Source of the DNA: Ruania rhizosphaerae
Lineage (GTDB): Bacteria; Actinomycetota; Actinomycetes; Actinomycetales; Beutenbergiaceae
DNA: 64,000 nt
Reading direction: 5' to 3'
Assembly (NCBI RefSeq): GCF_009805705.1
Contig: NZ_VSMB01000007.1
Coordinates: 1-64,000, forward strand
Below the pieces are notes generated by a model. That model made no database searches. It had not been told where the DNA came from and was given only the letters and a program-made list of their open reading frames with translations. Of this stretch, positions 34,798-43,480 are shown in pieces (position 1 is the first letter of the stretch; each line of letters opens with the position of its first letter). Made by a program: the position numbers and the translations under genes.

Positions 34798-36149
34798 CAC
34801 GCCTCCAGGATCATCGCGACGGCCTGGCCGCCGGCAGCGCACACGGAGATCAGCCCGCGCACGGGGACTGATGGTGCCGCGCCGTCGTTCAGCTTCTTCT
34901 GGTGCAGCAGTGCTGCGAGGGTTCCCACGATCCGGGCGCCGGTCGCGGCGAACGGGTGGCCCGCGGCCAGCGAGGAGCCGGCGACGTTCAGGCGGGATCT
35001 GTCGACCTCGCCCAGGGCCGGCAGGCCGACCTTCGAAGACATGAACTCCTCGTCGGCCCAGGCGGCCATGGTGGTGAGCACGGTGGAGGCGAATGCCTCG
35101 TGGATCTCGATGAAGTCGAAGTCCGCCAGTCCGAGCCCCTGTCGTGCCAGCAACCGCGGCACGGCGTAGGCACCAGCCATCAGCAGACCCTCCTCGCCGC
35201 GGGCGAAGTCCACGGCCGCCGACTCGGCGTCGACCACGTGGGCCAGCACCGGCAGGCCGCGCTCGGCGGCCCAGGCGTCGGTGCCCAGCAGCACGGTCGC
35301 GGCGCCGTCGGAGAGGGGGGTGGCATTGCCTGCCGTGATGGACGCATCTGCGGCGTTGGCGCCGTTGGTCCCGAACACCGGCTTCAGCTTGGCCAGTTTC
35401 TCGGCCGTGGTGTCGGCGCGCAGCGACTCGTCCCGCAGCAGCCCGCGGTAGGGGGTGATCAGGTCGTCGAAGAGACCGTCGTCGTACGCCGCGGCGAGAT
35501 TGCGGTGGGAGGCGAGCGCGATCTCGTCCTGAGCCTCGCGGGTGATGCCCCAACGGCGGGTGGTGATCGCCTGGTGCTCGCCCATCGACAGTCCGGTGCG
35601 CGGCTCGTTGACATTCGGTGCCACCGGGGCCAGATCGCCGGGCCGCAGGGCTGTGAGAAGCCCGAGGCGCTGCTGGATCGTCTTAGCGCGGCTCAGGCGC
35701 AGCAGGGTCTTGCGCAGCCGGTCACTGACCACGATCGGGGCGTCGGAGGTGGTGTCCACGCCGCCGGCGATGCCGGAGGAGATCTGCCCGAGGGCGATCT
35801 TGTTGGCGATCGCCCACACCGTCTCCACGCTCGTTCCGCAGGCGCGCTGCACGTCGAAGGCGGGAGTGTGGGGGTCCAGTCCGGAGCCGAGCACTGCCTC
35901 GCGGGTGAGGTTGAAGTCGCGGGAGTGCTTGAGGACGGCCCCGGCGGAGACGTCGCCGAGGCGTTCGTCCTGGAGGCCGAACCGGGCCACCAGTCCGCTG
36001 AGTGCGGCGGTGAGCATGTCCAGGTTCGAGGCGGAGCGGTAGGCCCCGCCCGCCTTGCCGAACGGAATCCGGTTGGAGCCGATGACGGCGGCCCGTGGGT
36101 TGGTCTGTTCCGGTACCGCCGGGGTGGTGTTCTCGGGCGTCGATGCCAT
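34797..36149 (-). CDS. Acetyl-CoA acyltransferase (thiolase, FadA2/FadI-like)
   Basis: A 450-residue thiolase that cleaves 3-oxoacyl-CoA in beta-oxidation or condenses in reverse. The nucleophile Cys lies in QRACGTSVETVW; IEIHEAFAS, AAGHPFAATGAR and CAAGGQAV carry the remaining catalytic His and Cys. Slightly longer than usual, as in the FadA2/FadI group. ATG 36149 is the first in-frame start before clear family sequence. It leads the minus-strand operon with fabG4 and maoC; a TetR gene diverges from it. Confidence 0.92.
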   Translation of the reverse strand: MASTPENTTPAVPEQTNPRAAVIGSNRIPFGKAGGAYRSASNLDMLTAALSGLVARFGLQDERLGDVSAGAVLKHSRDFNLTREAVLGSGLDPHTPAFDVQRACGTSVETVWAIANKIALGQISSGIAGGVDTTSDAPIVVSDRLRKTLLRLSRAKTIQQRLGLLTALRPGDLAPVAPNVNEPRTGLSMGEHQAITTRRWGITREAQDEIALASHRNLAAAYDDGLFDDLITPYRGLLRDESLRADTTAEKLAKLKPVFGTNGANAADASITAGNATPLSDGAATVLLGTDAWAAERGLPVLAHVVDAESAAVDFARGEEGLLMAGAYAVPRLLARQGLGLADFDFIEIHEAFASTVLTTMAAWADEEFMSSKVGLPALGEVDRSRLNVAGSSLAAGHPFAATGARIVGTLAALLHQKKLNDGAAPSVPVRGLISVCAAGGQAVAMILEA

Positions 36150-36272
36150 GGGTGGTCCTCGCAGTCGTGTGTGGATGCCTGAAGAGGTGCCGAGGGTGAG
36201 GTTCCTGCCTCGATCCTTCCCCATCTCCGCGGCCGGAGCAGGAGATAGATGTCTAGAACTGATAGTACCTGA

Positions 36273-36278
36273 TACTCT
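36273..36278 (+). promoter_or_regulatory. Leaderless -10 element for TetR gene
   Basis: TACTCT ends 6 bases before GTG 36285. The area 36250-36285 (ctgatagta, cctgatact, flanked by gtac) is repetitive and could hold the TetR operator facing both divergent operons. Confidence 0.45.
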
Positions 36279-36284
36279 GAGTAC

Positions 36285-36974
36285 GTGAACAGCGTCACAG
36301 CGAGGTCGGTGCCCGAGCCGGACCCGGTCGAACGCCCTGACCCGGCCGATGGTGGAGCGGACGGCCGTTCCCGCCGGTGGGATGCCCACCGTGCCGAACG
36401 TCGTCGCGCCCTGGCCCGGGCGGCGCGCCGTGCGGTTCACCACGGCGGGCCGGACCTGTCGATGGATGAGCTCGCGGTTGCGATGGAGACCTCGAAATCG
36501 ATCGTCTACCGCTACTTCGCCGACAAGGCCGGATTGCAGAGCGCTGTCGGCAATCTCGTGCTGGAGGAGATGGCCGAGGCCTTCGACGCTGCCGCTCACG
36601 CCGACTCCGACCCCCGCGACCGGCTGCGCGCCATGGTCGGCGTGTACGCGACCATGATCGACAAGTCCCCGCACGTCTACCGTTTCATCACCCGCTCGGG
36701 CGATGGCGACGAGGGTGCCTCCCTCTCTCGATTCCAGGCCACCATCTCCGCCTCGGTGGAGATCCCGCTGCGGGATCGGCTCGCTGCCTCCGGATCCGAC
36801 CCGCGCCTGGCTGCCGCCTGGGCTGCCGGAATCGTCGGCTTCGTGCGCGGCGTCGGTGACCTGTGGCTCAGCGACACCTCCGACGATCATCCGCCGGCCC
36901 ACGCCATGGCCGACCTCATGACCGACTGGCTCTGGCGCGGCGCCGGAGCCTTCCACACCCCGACCTCATCCTGA
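36285..36974 (+). CDS. TetR family transcriptional regulator
   Basis: A 229-residue regulator. The helix-turn-helix is DLSMDELAVAMETSKSIVYRYFADK at about residues 57-81; the C-terminal part binds an unknown ligand. An unusually long charged N-terminal arm of about 45 residues precedes the HTH. It lies between the divergent thiolase operon and the acyl-CoA oxidase gene 12 bases downstream, so it probably controls this fatty-acid locus in response to acyl-CoA. Confidence 0.9.
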   Translation: MNSVTARSVPEPDPVERPDPADGGADGRSRRWDAHRAERRRALARAARRAVHHGGPDLSMDELAVAMETSKSIVYRYFADKAGLQSAVGNLVLEEMAEAFDAAAHADSDPRDRLRAMVGVYATMIDKSPHVYRFITRSGDGDEGASLSRFQATISASVEIPLRDRLAASGSDPRLAAAWAAGIVGFVRGVGDLWLSDTSDDHPPAHAMADLMTDWLWRGAGAFHTPTSS

Positions 36975-36985
36975 CGGGAGCACCG

Positions 36986-39040
36986 ATGACCACAACTGCG
37001 GACCGCACCGCTGCGTCCGACCTGACCCTCAACACCAGCGCCGTGGCCGACCTGGTCGACGGACGGTGGGGCGAGCACCGCCGTCGGGTGCGCGATCTCA
37101 TGCTCGACGAGCGTCTGCGCCGCGAGGACAGCCTGACTGTGGCCGAGCATCGCGCCCGCGTGCTCGAGCAGTCGCGCTACCTGGTCGAGCTCGAGGTCGT
37201 GAACCGGGCCTTCCCGGAACGGCTCGGCGGGTATGACGACCCGGGCGGCAACATCGCAGGCTTCGAAGAGCTCGCCGTGGCCGATCCGTCATTGCAGATC
37301 AAGGGTGGTGTGCAGTGGGGTCTGTTCGGCGCGGCCATCCTCCACCTGGGCACCGAGGACCACCACGACCGGCTCCTGCCGGGGGCGATGGACCTGACCG
37401 TGCCCGGCTGCTTCGCGATGACTGAGACCGGGCACGGCTCCGACGTGGCAGCCATCGGCACCACGGCCACCTATGACCCGCAGGCCGAGGAGTTCGAGAT
37501 CCACACCCCCTTCCGAGGTGCCTGGAAGGACTACATCGGCAACGCCGCCGACCACGGGACCGCTGCCGTGGTGTTCGCCCAGCTGATCACCGCCGGGGTG
37601 AACCACGGGGTGCATGCCTTCTACGTGCCGATCCGCGAGACTGCGCCGGACGGGTCCGCCGGCGACTTCCTGCCAGGGGTCGGCGGTGAGGACGACGGGC
37701 CCAAGGGTGGCCTGAACGGCGTCGACAACGGACGCTTGCACTTCGACCGCGTGCGCATCCCTCGGGAGAACCTCCTCAACCGGTACGGCGACGTCGCCCC
37801 CGACGGCACCTACAGTTCACCGATCGACAGCCCCGGGCGGCGCTTCTTCACCATGCTCGGCACGTTGGTGCAGGGCCGGGTCTCTCTCGGCGGGTCCGCC
37901 GTCGTCGTCTCCAAGATGGCGCTCGCGACCGCGATCCGGTACGCCAACGAGCGGCGCCAGTTCACCGGAGCCGACGAGGACGTCGAGACCGTGCTGATGG
38001 ACTACCAGCAGCACCAGCGCCGGCTGCTGCCCCTGCTCGCGCGCACCTATGCCGCCCAGTTCATGCACAACCAGCTCGGGCAGCGCTTCCACGAGGTCTT
38101 CTCCGGTGAGCACGACACCGACGGCGACCGGCAGGACCTGGAGACCCTCGCCGCAGCGTCGAAGCCCTTGAGTACCTGGCTCGCGCTGGAGACGATCCAG
38201 ACCTGCCGGGAGGCGTGCGGCGGGGCCGGATACCTGACCGAGAACAAGTTCGTCACCTGGCACCAGGACATGGATGTCTACGTCACTTTCGAGGGCGACA
38301 ACCACGTGCTCCTGCAGCTGGTGGGCAAGCGACTGCTCACCGACTACGGGCGCGAGATGGCGAAGATGGACGTGGCCGGTGCGGTGCGCTGGGTGGCTGA
38401 TCGCGCCGTCGATATGACGCTGCACCGCACGCCGCTGCGGCGCGCGGCACAGTCCATCCAGGACGGCGGGTCGCGGGCCCGTTCGGCCGGGGAGATCCGC
38501 GATCCCGACGCACAGCGCGAGCTGCTCGAGGACCGGGTGGAGTCCATGGTGGAGGAGATCGCCCTCGCACTCCGCGCCGCCAAGGGCGCGCCGGCGGATG
38601 TGGCGCAAGCGCTGTTCAACTCCCACCAGCACGACCTCATCGAGGCCGCGCGCGCACACGGAGAGCTGCTGCAGTGGGAGGCCTTCACCGAGGCGGTCGC
38701 CAGTATCCGTGACGATGACACCCGCAAGGTGATGACCTGGCTGCGGGATCTGTTCGGGCTGGTCACGATCGAGAACAACCTCTCCTGGTACCTCATCAAC
38801 GGCCGGATCTCCGCTCAGCGGGCGCGCACGGTCACGTCCTACATCAACCGGCTGCTGCCGCGCCTGCGTCACCACGCGCAGGATCTGGTCGAGGCGTTCG
38901 GGTACTCCGATAAGCACATCGGCGCCGTGATCGGTACCGGGGTGGAGGGGCGGCGCCAGCGGGAGGCGCGCGACTACTACCGGCGCCGCCGGGCAGCCGG
39001 AGATGAGCCGGTGAGTGAGAAGAGTCAGAAGAAGGGCTGA
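36986..39040 (+). CDS. Acyl-CoA oxidase/dehydrogenase
   Basis: A 684-residue flavoprotein of the acyl-CoA oxidase shape, longer than ordinary dehydrogenases (about 390) because of the C-terminal oxidase domain. CFAMTETGHGSDV binds FAD and substrate as in oxidases; VTFEGDNHVLLQ carries the catalytic Glu. It would make the first double bond of beta-oxidation, feeding the MaoC, FabG4 and thiolase across the TetR gene. Place in the locus matches FadE5 beside mycobacterial fabG4-fadA2. ATG 36986 lies 12 bases after tetR. Confidence 0.9.
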   Translation: MTTTADRTAASDLTLNTSAVADLVDGRWGEHRRRVRDLMLDERLRREDSLTVAEHRARVLEQSRYLVELEVVNRAFPERLGGYDDPGGNIAGFEELAVADPSLQIKGGVQWGLFGAAILHLGTEDHHDRLLPGAMDLTVPGCFAMTETGHGSDVAAIGTTATYDPQAEEFEIHTPFRGAWKDYIGNAADHGTAAVVFAQLITAGVNHGVHAFYVPIRETAPDGSAGDFLPGVGGEDDGPKGGLNGVDNGRLHFDRVRIPRENLLNRYGDVAPDGTYSSPIDSPGRRFFTMLGTLVQGRVSLGGSAVVVSKMALATAIRYANERRQFTGADEDVETVLMDYQQHQRRLLPLLARTYAAQFMHNQLGQRFHEVFSGEHDTDGDRQDLETLAAASKPLSTWLALETIQTCREACGGAGYLTENKFVTWHQDMDVYVTFEGDNHVLLQLVGKRLLTDYGREMAKMDVAGAVRWVADRAVDMTLHRTPLRRAAQSIQDGGSRARSAGEIRDPDAQRELLEDRVESMVEEIALALRAAKGAPADVAQALFNSHQHDLIEAARAHGELLQWEAFTEAVASIRDDDTRKVMTWLRDLFGLVTIENNLSWYLINGRISAQRARTVTSYINRLLPRLRHHAQDLVEAFGYSDKHIGAVIGTGVEGRRQREARDYYRRRRAAGDEPVSEKSQKKG

Positions 39041-39125
39041 GGCGGGCGCTCGCTGACCGGATCGACACTCAGGCGTTGAGCCGCGTCACCACAGTCCCAG
39101 GTTCGACGCATGCCGGTCGTGTGCG

Positions 39126-39863
39126 TCAGCGAGCCCGCCGCAGATTCGCCTCATGCGCCTCCAGCAGCCAGTCGTGGGCGTGGGCCAGGCGTGGGTCGGC
39201 ACCGCTCATGTCATCCAGGTAGCGGCGGTCGGCCGCCAGGCGTGCGCGCGGTGAATCGGCAGTGCCCGCTCGGGCGACGGTGCCATGCCCCGGGATGAGG
39301 ATCTTCGCCTGCTCCACCAACGGGGCGAGCAGCTCGAGCCCCGCGCGGTACTGCGCGAGAGTGCTGCCCTCCAGCAGCGGGATCTCCACGTCCGAGAGCA
39401 TGTCCCCGGCGATCAGTACCCGGGGGCCGGCTAGCCACAGGGCGGTGTGTCCGGGGGAGTGGGCGTGGTGAGTCAGGATCTGGGCGACGGGTCCCTGCCA
39501 GGGCAGCCGGTCGCCGTCGTGGGCTGCGATCTCACCTGCCAGGGAGAGGAGATCGGGCGGCATGTCCAGTGCCGCACGCAGCTGACTCAGGTGCGCGGCC
39601 GCGTCCTGGGCGGCGGCCGGGCTCGCCAGCCGCGGCGGAGTGCCGAGGCCGGGGTGCCAGAGCACATGGTCGTGGTGGGCGTGGGTGGCCCAGCCGAGCA
39701 CCGGGATCAGGCCGCGGGAGGTGAGCAGGTCCGCCAGGCTCGCTAGCTCATCGGCGTGCCAGGCCGGATCCACCACGACGGCGCAGCTCCCCTCGTGCAG
39801 GACCGTGGTCGTGGTGTGCATGGTGCGGGAGGTGAGCACCAGGACGCCGTCGGTGATGTCCAC
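39126..39863 (-). CDS. MBL-fold metallo-hydrolase
   Basis: A 245-residue metallo-beta-lactamase fold protein. THAHHDHVLW is the HxHxDH metal motif; further ligands are in HSPGHTALW, AGDML and PGHGTV. The C-terminal helix extension suits the RNase BN/glyoxalase-like group. The substrate is unknown. It starts with GTG 39863 and diverges from the siderophore-interacting protein across an iron box. Confidence 0.85.
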   Translation of the reverse strand: MDITDGVLVLTSRTMHTTTTVLHEGSCAVVVDPAWHADELASLADLLTSRGLIPVLGWATHAHHDHVLWHPGLGTPPRLASPAAAQDAAAHLSQLRAALDMPPDLLSLAGEIAAHDGDRLPWQGPVAQILTHHAHSPGHTALWLAGPRVLIAGDMLSDVEIPLLEGSTLAQYRAGLELLAPLVEQAKILIPGHGTVARAGTADSPRARLAADRRYLDDMSGADPRLAHAHDWLLEAHEANLRRAR

Positions 39864-39911
39864 CGCACGAGTGTGGCATCGGCCACGTTGGTTGGGCTAT
39901 CCGGCGATGAT

Positions 39912-39928
39912 GGTTAGGCTTACCTTAG
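39912..39928. promoter_or_regulatory. IdeR/DtxR-like iron box
   Basis: ggttaggcttaccttag matches the actinobacterial iron box core TTAGGCTnACCTAA with one or two changes. It lies 49 bases before the siderophore-interacting protein and could serve both divergent genes. Confidence 0.6.
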
Positions 39929-39976
39929 AGATGGTGGCATTCGTGTGCTGCCCGTCGATGTGGTGAGGAGGGCCTC

Positions 39977-40822
39977 GTGCCCAAGGGAGTGGCGCAGCGC
40001 GCCGAGGTCGTCAGCAGCGAGCGGATCACCCCGCACATGGTTCGGGTGGTGTTCTCCGCGCCGGGCGGTGGGCCGCTGGACGTGGACCCGGCCGGCTACA
40101 CCGACACCTATGTGAAGGTGCTGCTGCCGCGGCCCGGTACCGGCGTGAGTGAGCCGTTCGACCTCGAGGAGGTCAAGGAGCGGATTCCCGCTGAGGACTG
40201 GCCGGTGATGCGCACCTACACCATCCGTGCATGGGATCCCGAGTCCGGGCACGCGACCATCGACTTCGTGGTGCACGGCGACGAGGGTATTGCCGGGCCC
40301 TGGGCGGCTGCGGCGCGGCCCGGTGACCAGGTGCAACTGTTCGGGCCGGGGCGCGGGTACGCACCGAATCCCGAGGTTGACTGGCACTTGCTCGCCGGCG
40401 ATGAGAGTGCGTTGCCCGCGATCGCTGCCACGCTGGAGGCCATGCCGGAGGAGGCGGTGGTGCGGGCGATCATCGAGGTGGCCGATCCGGCCGAGGAGCA
40501 ACCGCTGCTCACCGTTGCCGGGGCCGAGGTGCAGTGGATCCACCGCTCTGCCTCGAGCACGAATGCCGAGCCGGGCGAGGCGCTCGTGGAGGCCGTGCGC
40601 GAGCTGGACCGTCCGGCAGGGCGCGTGCACGCGTTCGTCCATGGCGACGCCGACGTGGTCAAGCAGCTGCGTTCGCTGCTGCGGTTCGAGTGGGATGTGC
40701 CGAAGGAGGATCTCTCGGCCTCCGGGTACTGGAAGCGCGGCACCAACGACGACCAGTGGCGCACCATGAAGCGCCAGTGGGTGGCGCAGATGGAAGCCGA
40801 GGAGGCGCGCCGCTCGGCGTAG
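39977..40822 (+). CDS. Siderophore-interacting protein, ferric reductase
   Basis: A 281-residue FAD-containing reductase of the SIP/ViuB family, which releases iron from imported ferri-siderophores in the cytoplasm. RTYTIR is the FAD motif; FGPGRGY and LLAGDESALPAI form the FAD and NAD(P)H sites; YWKRG is a typical C-terminal motif. GTG 39977 has GAGGAGGG upstream. The iron box ahead implies induction by iron limitation. No siderophore importer is next to it. Confidence 0.93.
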   Translation: MPKGVAQRAEVVSSERITPHMVRVVFSAPGGGPLDVDPAGYTDTYVKVLLPRPGTGVSEPFDLEEVKERIPAEDWPVMRTYTIRAWDPESGHATIDFVVHGDEGIAGPWAAAARPGDQVQLFGPGRGYAPNPEVDWHLLAGDESALPAIAATLEAMPEEAVVRAIIEVADPAEEQPLLTVAGAEVQWIHRSASSTNAEPGEALVEAVRELDRPAGRVHAFVHGDADVVKQLRSLLRFEWDVPKEDLSASGYWKRGTNDDQWRTMKRQWVAQMEAEEARRSA

Positions 40823-40863
40823 GGTGCGGGTGGCGAGTCTCCCGAGGGGGTGCCGCCCCTCCA

Positions 40864-40915
40864 GGGGCCGAACTTTCGGCCCCTTCTCGGGTTTCACCCC
40901 GAGTTTCGGGCCCCT
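40864..40915. repeat. Dispersed palindrome family A, copy 3
   Basis: Has the aggggccgaactttcggcccct core and a right arm gggcccct with an inner ctcggg/ccccgag pairing. It lies 42 bases after the siderophore-interacting gene. Confidence 0.65.
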
Positions 40916-40945
40916 GAGAGGAGTGACCGGTCCGATCGATCAGCC

Positions 40946-40999
40946 GAGCGCTGACTTGCTCGGCGTTCGCGCCGTAGATGCCGAGCAAGTCAGCGATCG
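40946..40999. repeat. Dispersed palindrome family E, copy 2
   Basis: Arms gcgctgacttgctcggc (40948-40964) and gccgagcaagtcagcg (40980-40995). Against copy 1 at 1102-1154 it has two changed positions in each arm, and both changes keep base pairing. Confidence 0.8.
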
Positions 41000-41069
41000 C
41001 GCACGGTGATGCAGCGGTTGGCGTGATCTGGTCGGCGGATGCCAGGTGTGTCGAAGCCACCCACCATCG

Positions 41070-41085
41070 TCGAATGTATGTTCGA
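41070..41085. promoter_or_regulatory. LexA SOS box
   Basis: TCGAATGTATGTTCGA differs by one base from the actinobacterial SOS box TCGAAC-N4-GTTCGA. It lies 8 bases before ATG 41094 and overlaps a possible -10 (TATGTT). The mycobacterial homolog Rv2578c is, from memory, reported as LexA-controlled. Confidence 0.75.
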
Positions 41086-41093
41086 CTGTTGGT

Positions 41094-42662
41094 ATGCGAT
41101 GGGAAGCCCAGCAAGCCACGGACGCCGGAGCGCTGCTGCCGCTGCGCGGACTGATCCGCAGTGTGACGACGCCCGAGTTCGCGGGCGTGACGTTCCATGA
41201 GGTGCTATGCAAGAGCGCGCTGAACCGCGTACCCGGTGGGTCGCGGATGCCGTTCGCGTGGACGATCAACCCCACGCGTGGATGCCTTCACCAGTGCGTG
41301 TACTGCCTGAGCCCGGACACGCTCGTGCTGATGGCTGATGGGCGTCAGAAGCCGATCGGCGAGCTTGACGTCGGGGACCGCATCGTGGGGACGCGGCTGG
41401 AAGGACAGGACCGGCGATACGTCGAGACGACGGTGCTTGCGTCGTGGCGAACCCGCAAGCGTGCGTACCGGACAACCCTTCGCGATGGCACCGAGATCGT
41501 AGCGAGCGGCGACCACCGATTCCTGACGGCCCGTGGCTGGAAGTATGTGGCCCCGGGTGCTCCCGGCCAGGGTCGGCGTGCCTACTTGACGATCAACAAT
41601 TCGCTGATGGGGTTCGGTCTCGGTTCCGGCAGTGGCAACGGTCTTGGCCCTCGAGTTGGTCCAGCCATCACCCGCAAACTCGCCATCATCGGCGAGGCAG
41701 TGAAGACCTCAGCAGACCTCGGCGTCGCGAGCGTCGAAGACCTCGGTGCAGAGCGCCGGTTGGTTGACATCACGACCGGGACCGGGGACTTCATCGCCAA
41801 CGGCGTCATTAGCCACAACTGCTTCGCGCGCAAGACCCACGAGTACCTGGACCTGGACTCCGGTGCCGACTTCGATACCCAGATCGTGGTCAAGACCAAC
41901 GTGGCCGAGGTGCTGCGCGCCGAACTCGCGAAGCCGTCCTGGAAGCGTGAGCACGTGGCGCTCGGCACCAACTCCGACCCGTACATGCGGGCAGAAGGGC
42001 GCTACCGGCTGATGCCGGGCATCATCGAGGCCCTGACGGCGTCACGCACCCCGTTCTCCATCCTCACCAAGGGTCCGCTACTGCGCCGTGACCTGCCACT
42101 GTTGCAGCGGGCGGCCGAACGAGTGGACGTCGGTGTGGGAATCTCCCTGGCCTTCACCGACCCCGAACTGCAGCAACGCGTGGAACCGGGCACACCCACC
42201 CCGCAGGCGCGACTGGGTCTGATCCGAGCCGTTGCCGACGCCGGTCTGCGCCCGACGGTGATGGCGATGCCGATCCTGCCCTGGCTCACCGACTCCGAGC
42301 AGCATCTCGACGAGCTGTTCGGCGCGATCCGCGAGGCCGGCGGTGCCTGGGTGACCGCCGGGCCGCTGCACCTGCGGCCCGGTGCTCGGGAGTGGTTCAT
42401 GGCCTGGCTGGCTCGTGAGTACCCGGCGCTCGTGCCCAAGTACCGGGCGCTCTTCGGGCGCGGCTCCTACACCACGAATGAGTACCGCGACTGGCTCGCC
42501 GGCAGAGTGCGCACGCTGCGCCGTCGGCACGGCTTCGTGCGGGACGACGCCGAGCGTGGGGCGAGGTGGACACTACGGACGGATCCGGACGCCGTCGGGG
42601 ATCCGGCGCTGCCGGCGGCGGCGCAGGTCGATCCTCGACCGGTGCAGGCGGTGCTGTTCTGA
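41094..42662 (+). CDS. Rv2578c family radical SAM protein, intein-containing precursor
   Basis: A 522-residue precursor. Residues 1-70 and 243-522 are the radical SAM protein; residues 71-242 are an intein. After splicing the joint reads RGCLHQCVYCFARK, the CxxxCxxC cluster motif, and the mature protein is 350 residues. The first residue after the intein is the third cluster cysteine, so the iron-sulfur enzyme cannot form before splicing. Downstream, LGTNSDPYMRAEGRYRLM and SILTKGPLLRRD follow spore-photoproduct-lyase-like relatives. The reaction is unknown; the SOS box points to DNA damage. ATG 41094 follows the SOS box directly. Confidence 0.93.
   Translation: MRWEAQQATDAGALLPLRGLIRSVTTPEFAGVTFHEVLCKSALNRVPGGSRMPFAWTINPTRGCLHQCVYCLSPDTLVLMADGRQKPIGELDVGDRIVGTRLEGQDRRYVETTVLASWRTRKRAYRTTLRDGTEIVASGDHRFLTARGWKYVAPGAPGQGRRAYLTINNSLMGFGLGSGSGNGLGPRVGPAITRKLAIIGEAVKTSADLGVASVEDLGAERRLVDITTGTGDFIANGVISHNCFARKTHEYLDLDSGADFDTQIVVKTNVAEVLRAELAKPSWKREHVALGTNSDPYMRAEGRYRLMPGIIEALTASRTPFSILTKGPLLRRDLPLLQRAAERVDVGVGISLAFTDPELQQRVEPGTPTPQARLGLIRAVADAGLRPTVMAMPILPWLTDSEQHLDELFGAIREAGGAWVTAGPLHLRPGAREWFMAWLAREYPALVPKYRALFGRGSYTTNEYRDWLAGRVRTLRRRHGFVRDDAERGARWTLRTDPDAVGDPALPAAAQVDPRPVQAVLF
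41304..41819 (+). other. Mini-intein inside radical SAM protein
   Basis: 172 codons. Block A starts CLSPDTLVLMADG with the nucleophile Cys1. Block B is EIVASGDHRFLTARGW with the conserved His. Block F/G ends DFIANGVISHN, and the next residue is Cys+1. A Gly/Ser/Pro-rich loop (GLGSGSGNGLGPRVG) stands where a homing endonuclease would be, and no LAGLIDADG motif is seen. This is thus a splicing-only mini-intein that lost or never had its endonuclease. Confidence 0.95.
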
Positions 42663-42761
42663 ACTCGGAGGACGGGGCCGGCGAGTGCGGTGCGTTCACG
42701 CCGCGATCGCCCTCCCGCTCGCGCCTGCGTCCGGGCGTGCGGCGATGTCGGTGCCTCTCTC

Positions 42762-42767
42762 TACGCT
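42762..42767 (+). promoter_or_regulatory. Leaderless -10 element for tag
   Basis: TACGCT lies 7 bases before ATG 42775, supporting that start. Confidence 0.5.
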
Positions 42768-42774
42768 GAGAACT

Positions 42775-43344
42775 ATGGACTCCCTCATCACCGGAACCGA
42801 CGGGCGCATCCGCTGTGGCTGGGTCGGCTCGGACGCCGACTACGAGCGCTATCACGACCAGGAGTGGGGCTTCCCGCTGCGGGGCGACCGGGCCCTCTTC
42901 GAGAAGATGGCACTGGAGGGGTTCCAGGCCGGTCTGTCCTGGATCACCATCCTGCGCAAACGGCCACGCTTCCGTGAGGTGTTCGCCGGCTTCGTCCCTG
43001 AAGAGGTGGCGCAGTTCGGCGACGACGACATCGAACGACTCATGGGCGATGCCGGCATCATCCGCAACCGGGCGAAGATCGTGGCCACCATCGAGAACGC
43101 GCGGCTCGTGCAGGAGATGGCCGAGGGGGAGCTGGATGCGTTGATGTGGTCCTTCGCCCCGGCACCAGCCGCGCGACCGCAGACGTTCGACGACGTCCCG
43201 GCCGTCACGGCGGAGTCGACTGCCATGAGCAAGACGCTGCGTAAGCGGGGATTCCGGTTCGTCGGTCCGACCACGATGTACGCGCTGATGCAGTCGGCGG
43301 GGATGGTCGACGATCACATCGAGGGGTGCTGGCGGGTGGAGTGA
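42775..43344 (+). CDS. tag: DNA-3-methyladenine glycosylase I
   Basis: A 189-residue HhH-superfamily glycosylase that removes 3-methyladenine from alkylated DNA. RCGWVGSDADYERYHDQEWG holds the first zinc ligands, GFQAGLSWITILRKR the substrate-pocket helix, and DDHIEGCWR the last His and Cys ligands. Length matches E. coli Tag. It stands downstream of the SOS-boxed radical SAM gene but has its own leaderless promoter. Exactly which damage signal controls it is not visible. Confidence 0.95.
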   Translation: MDSLITGTDGRIRCGWVGSDADYERYHDQEWGFPLRGDRALFEKMALEGFQAGLSWITILRKRPRFREVFAGFVPEEVAQFGDDDIERLMGDAGIIRNRAKIVATIENARLVQEMAEGELDALMWSFAPAPAARPQTFDDVPAVTAESTAMSKTLRKRGFRFVGPTTMYALMQSAGMVDDHIEGCWRVE

Positions 43345-43466
43345 CCGGGGCGACAGCCGGCGTGGCACACTCCGACGGGGCCCGAGGGCCGAGGTGGCCG
43401 AGTCGCGCAGGGGCCCGGGGACAGGCCGATCCGCGGGCAGGCGACATAGCCCCTGAGTGACCGGCG

Positions 43467-43472
43467 TAGGCT
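43467..43472 (+). promoter_or_regulatory. Leaderless -10 element for MFS gene
   Basis: TAGGCT lies 8 bases before GTG 43481, in the same gtaggctcgggca string as the purD promoter. Confidence 0.5.
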
Positions 43473-43480
43473 CGGGCATC

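Noticed and set aside
34798..35553. A long in-frame extension in front of FabG4 giving a 700-residue protein.
   Set aside because: The extra part is the thiolase gene read in the wrong frame. The FabG4 start ATG 34797 overlaps the thiolase stop codon in the usual coupled way.
39041..39125. A terminator formed by gcgggcgctcgctgac and gtcagcgagcccgcc after the acyl-CoA oxidase gene.
   Set aside because: The arms are about 70 bases apart and one arm runs into the end of the MBL gene, so a stable hairpin is doubtful.
43385..43450. Sequence ggtggccgagtcgcgcagg resembling the start of a serine or leucine tRNA.
   Set aside because: No acceptor, anticodon or T arm can be folded around it. It is probably chance in a GC-rich gap.
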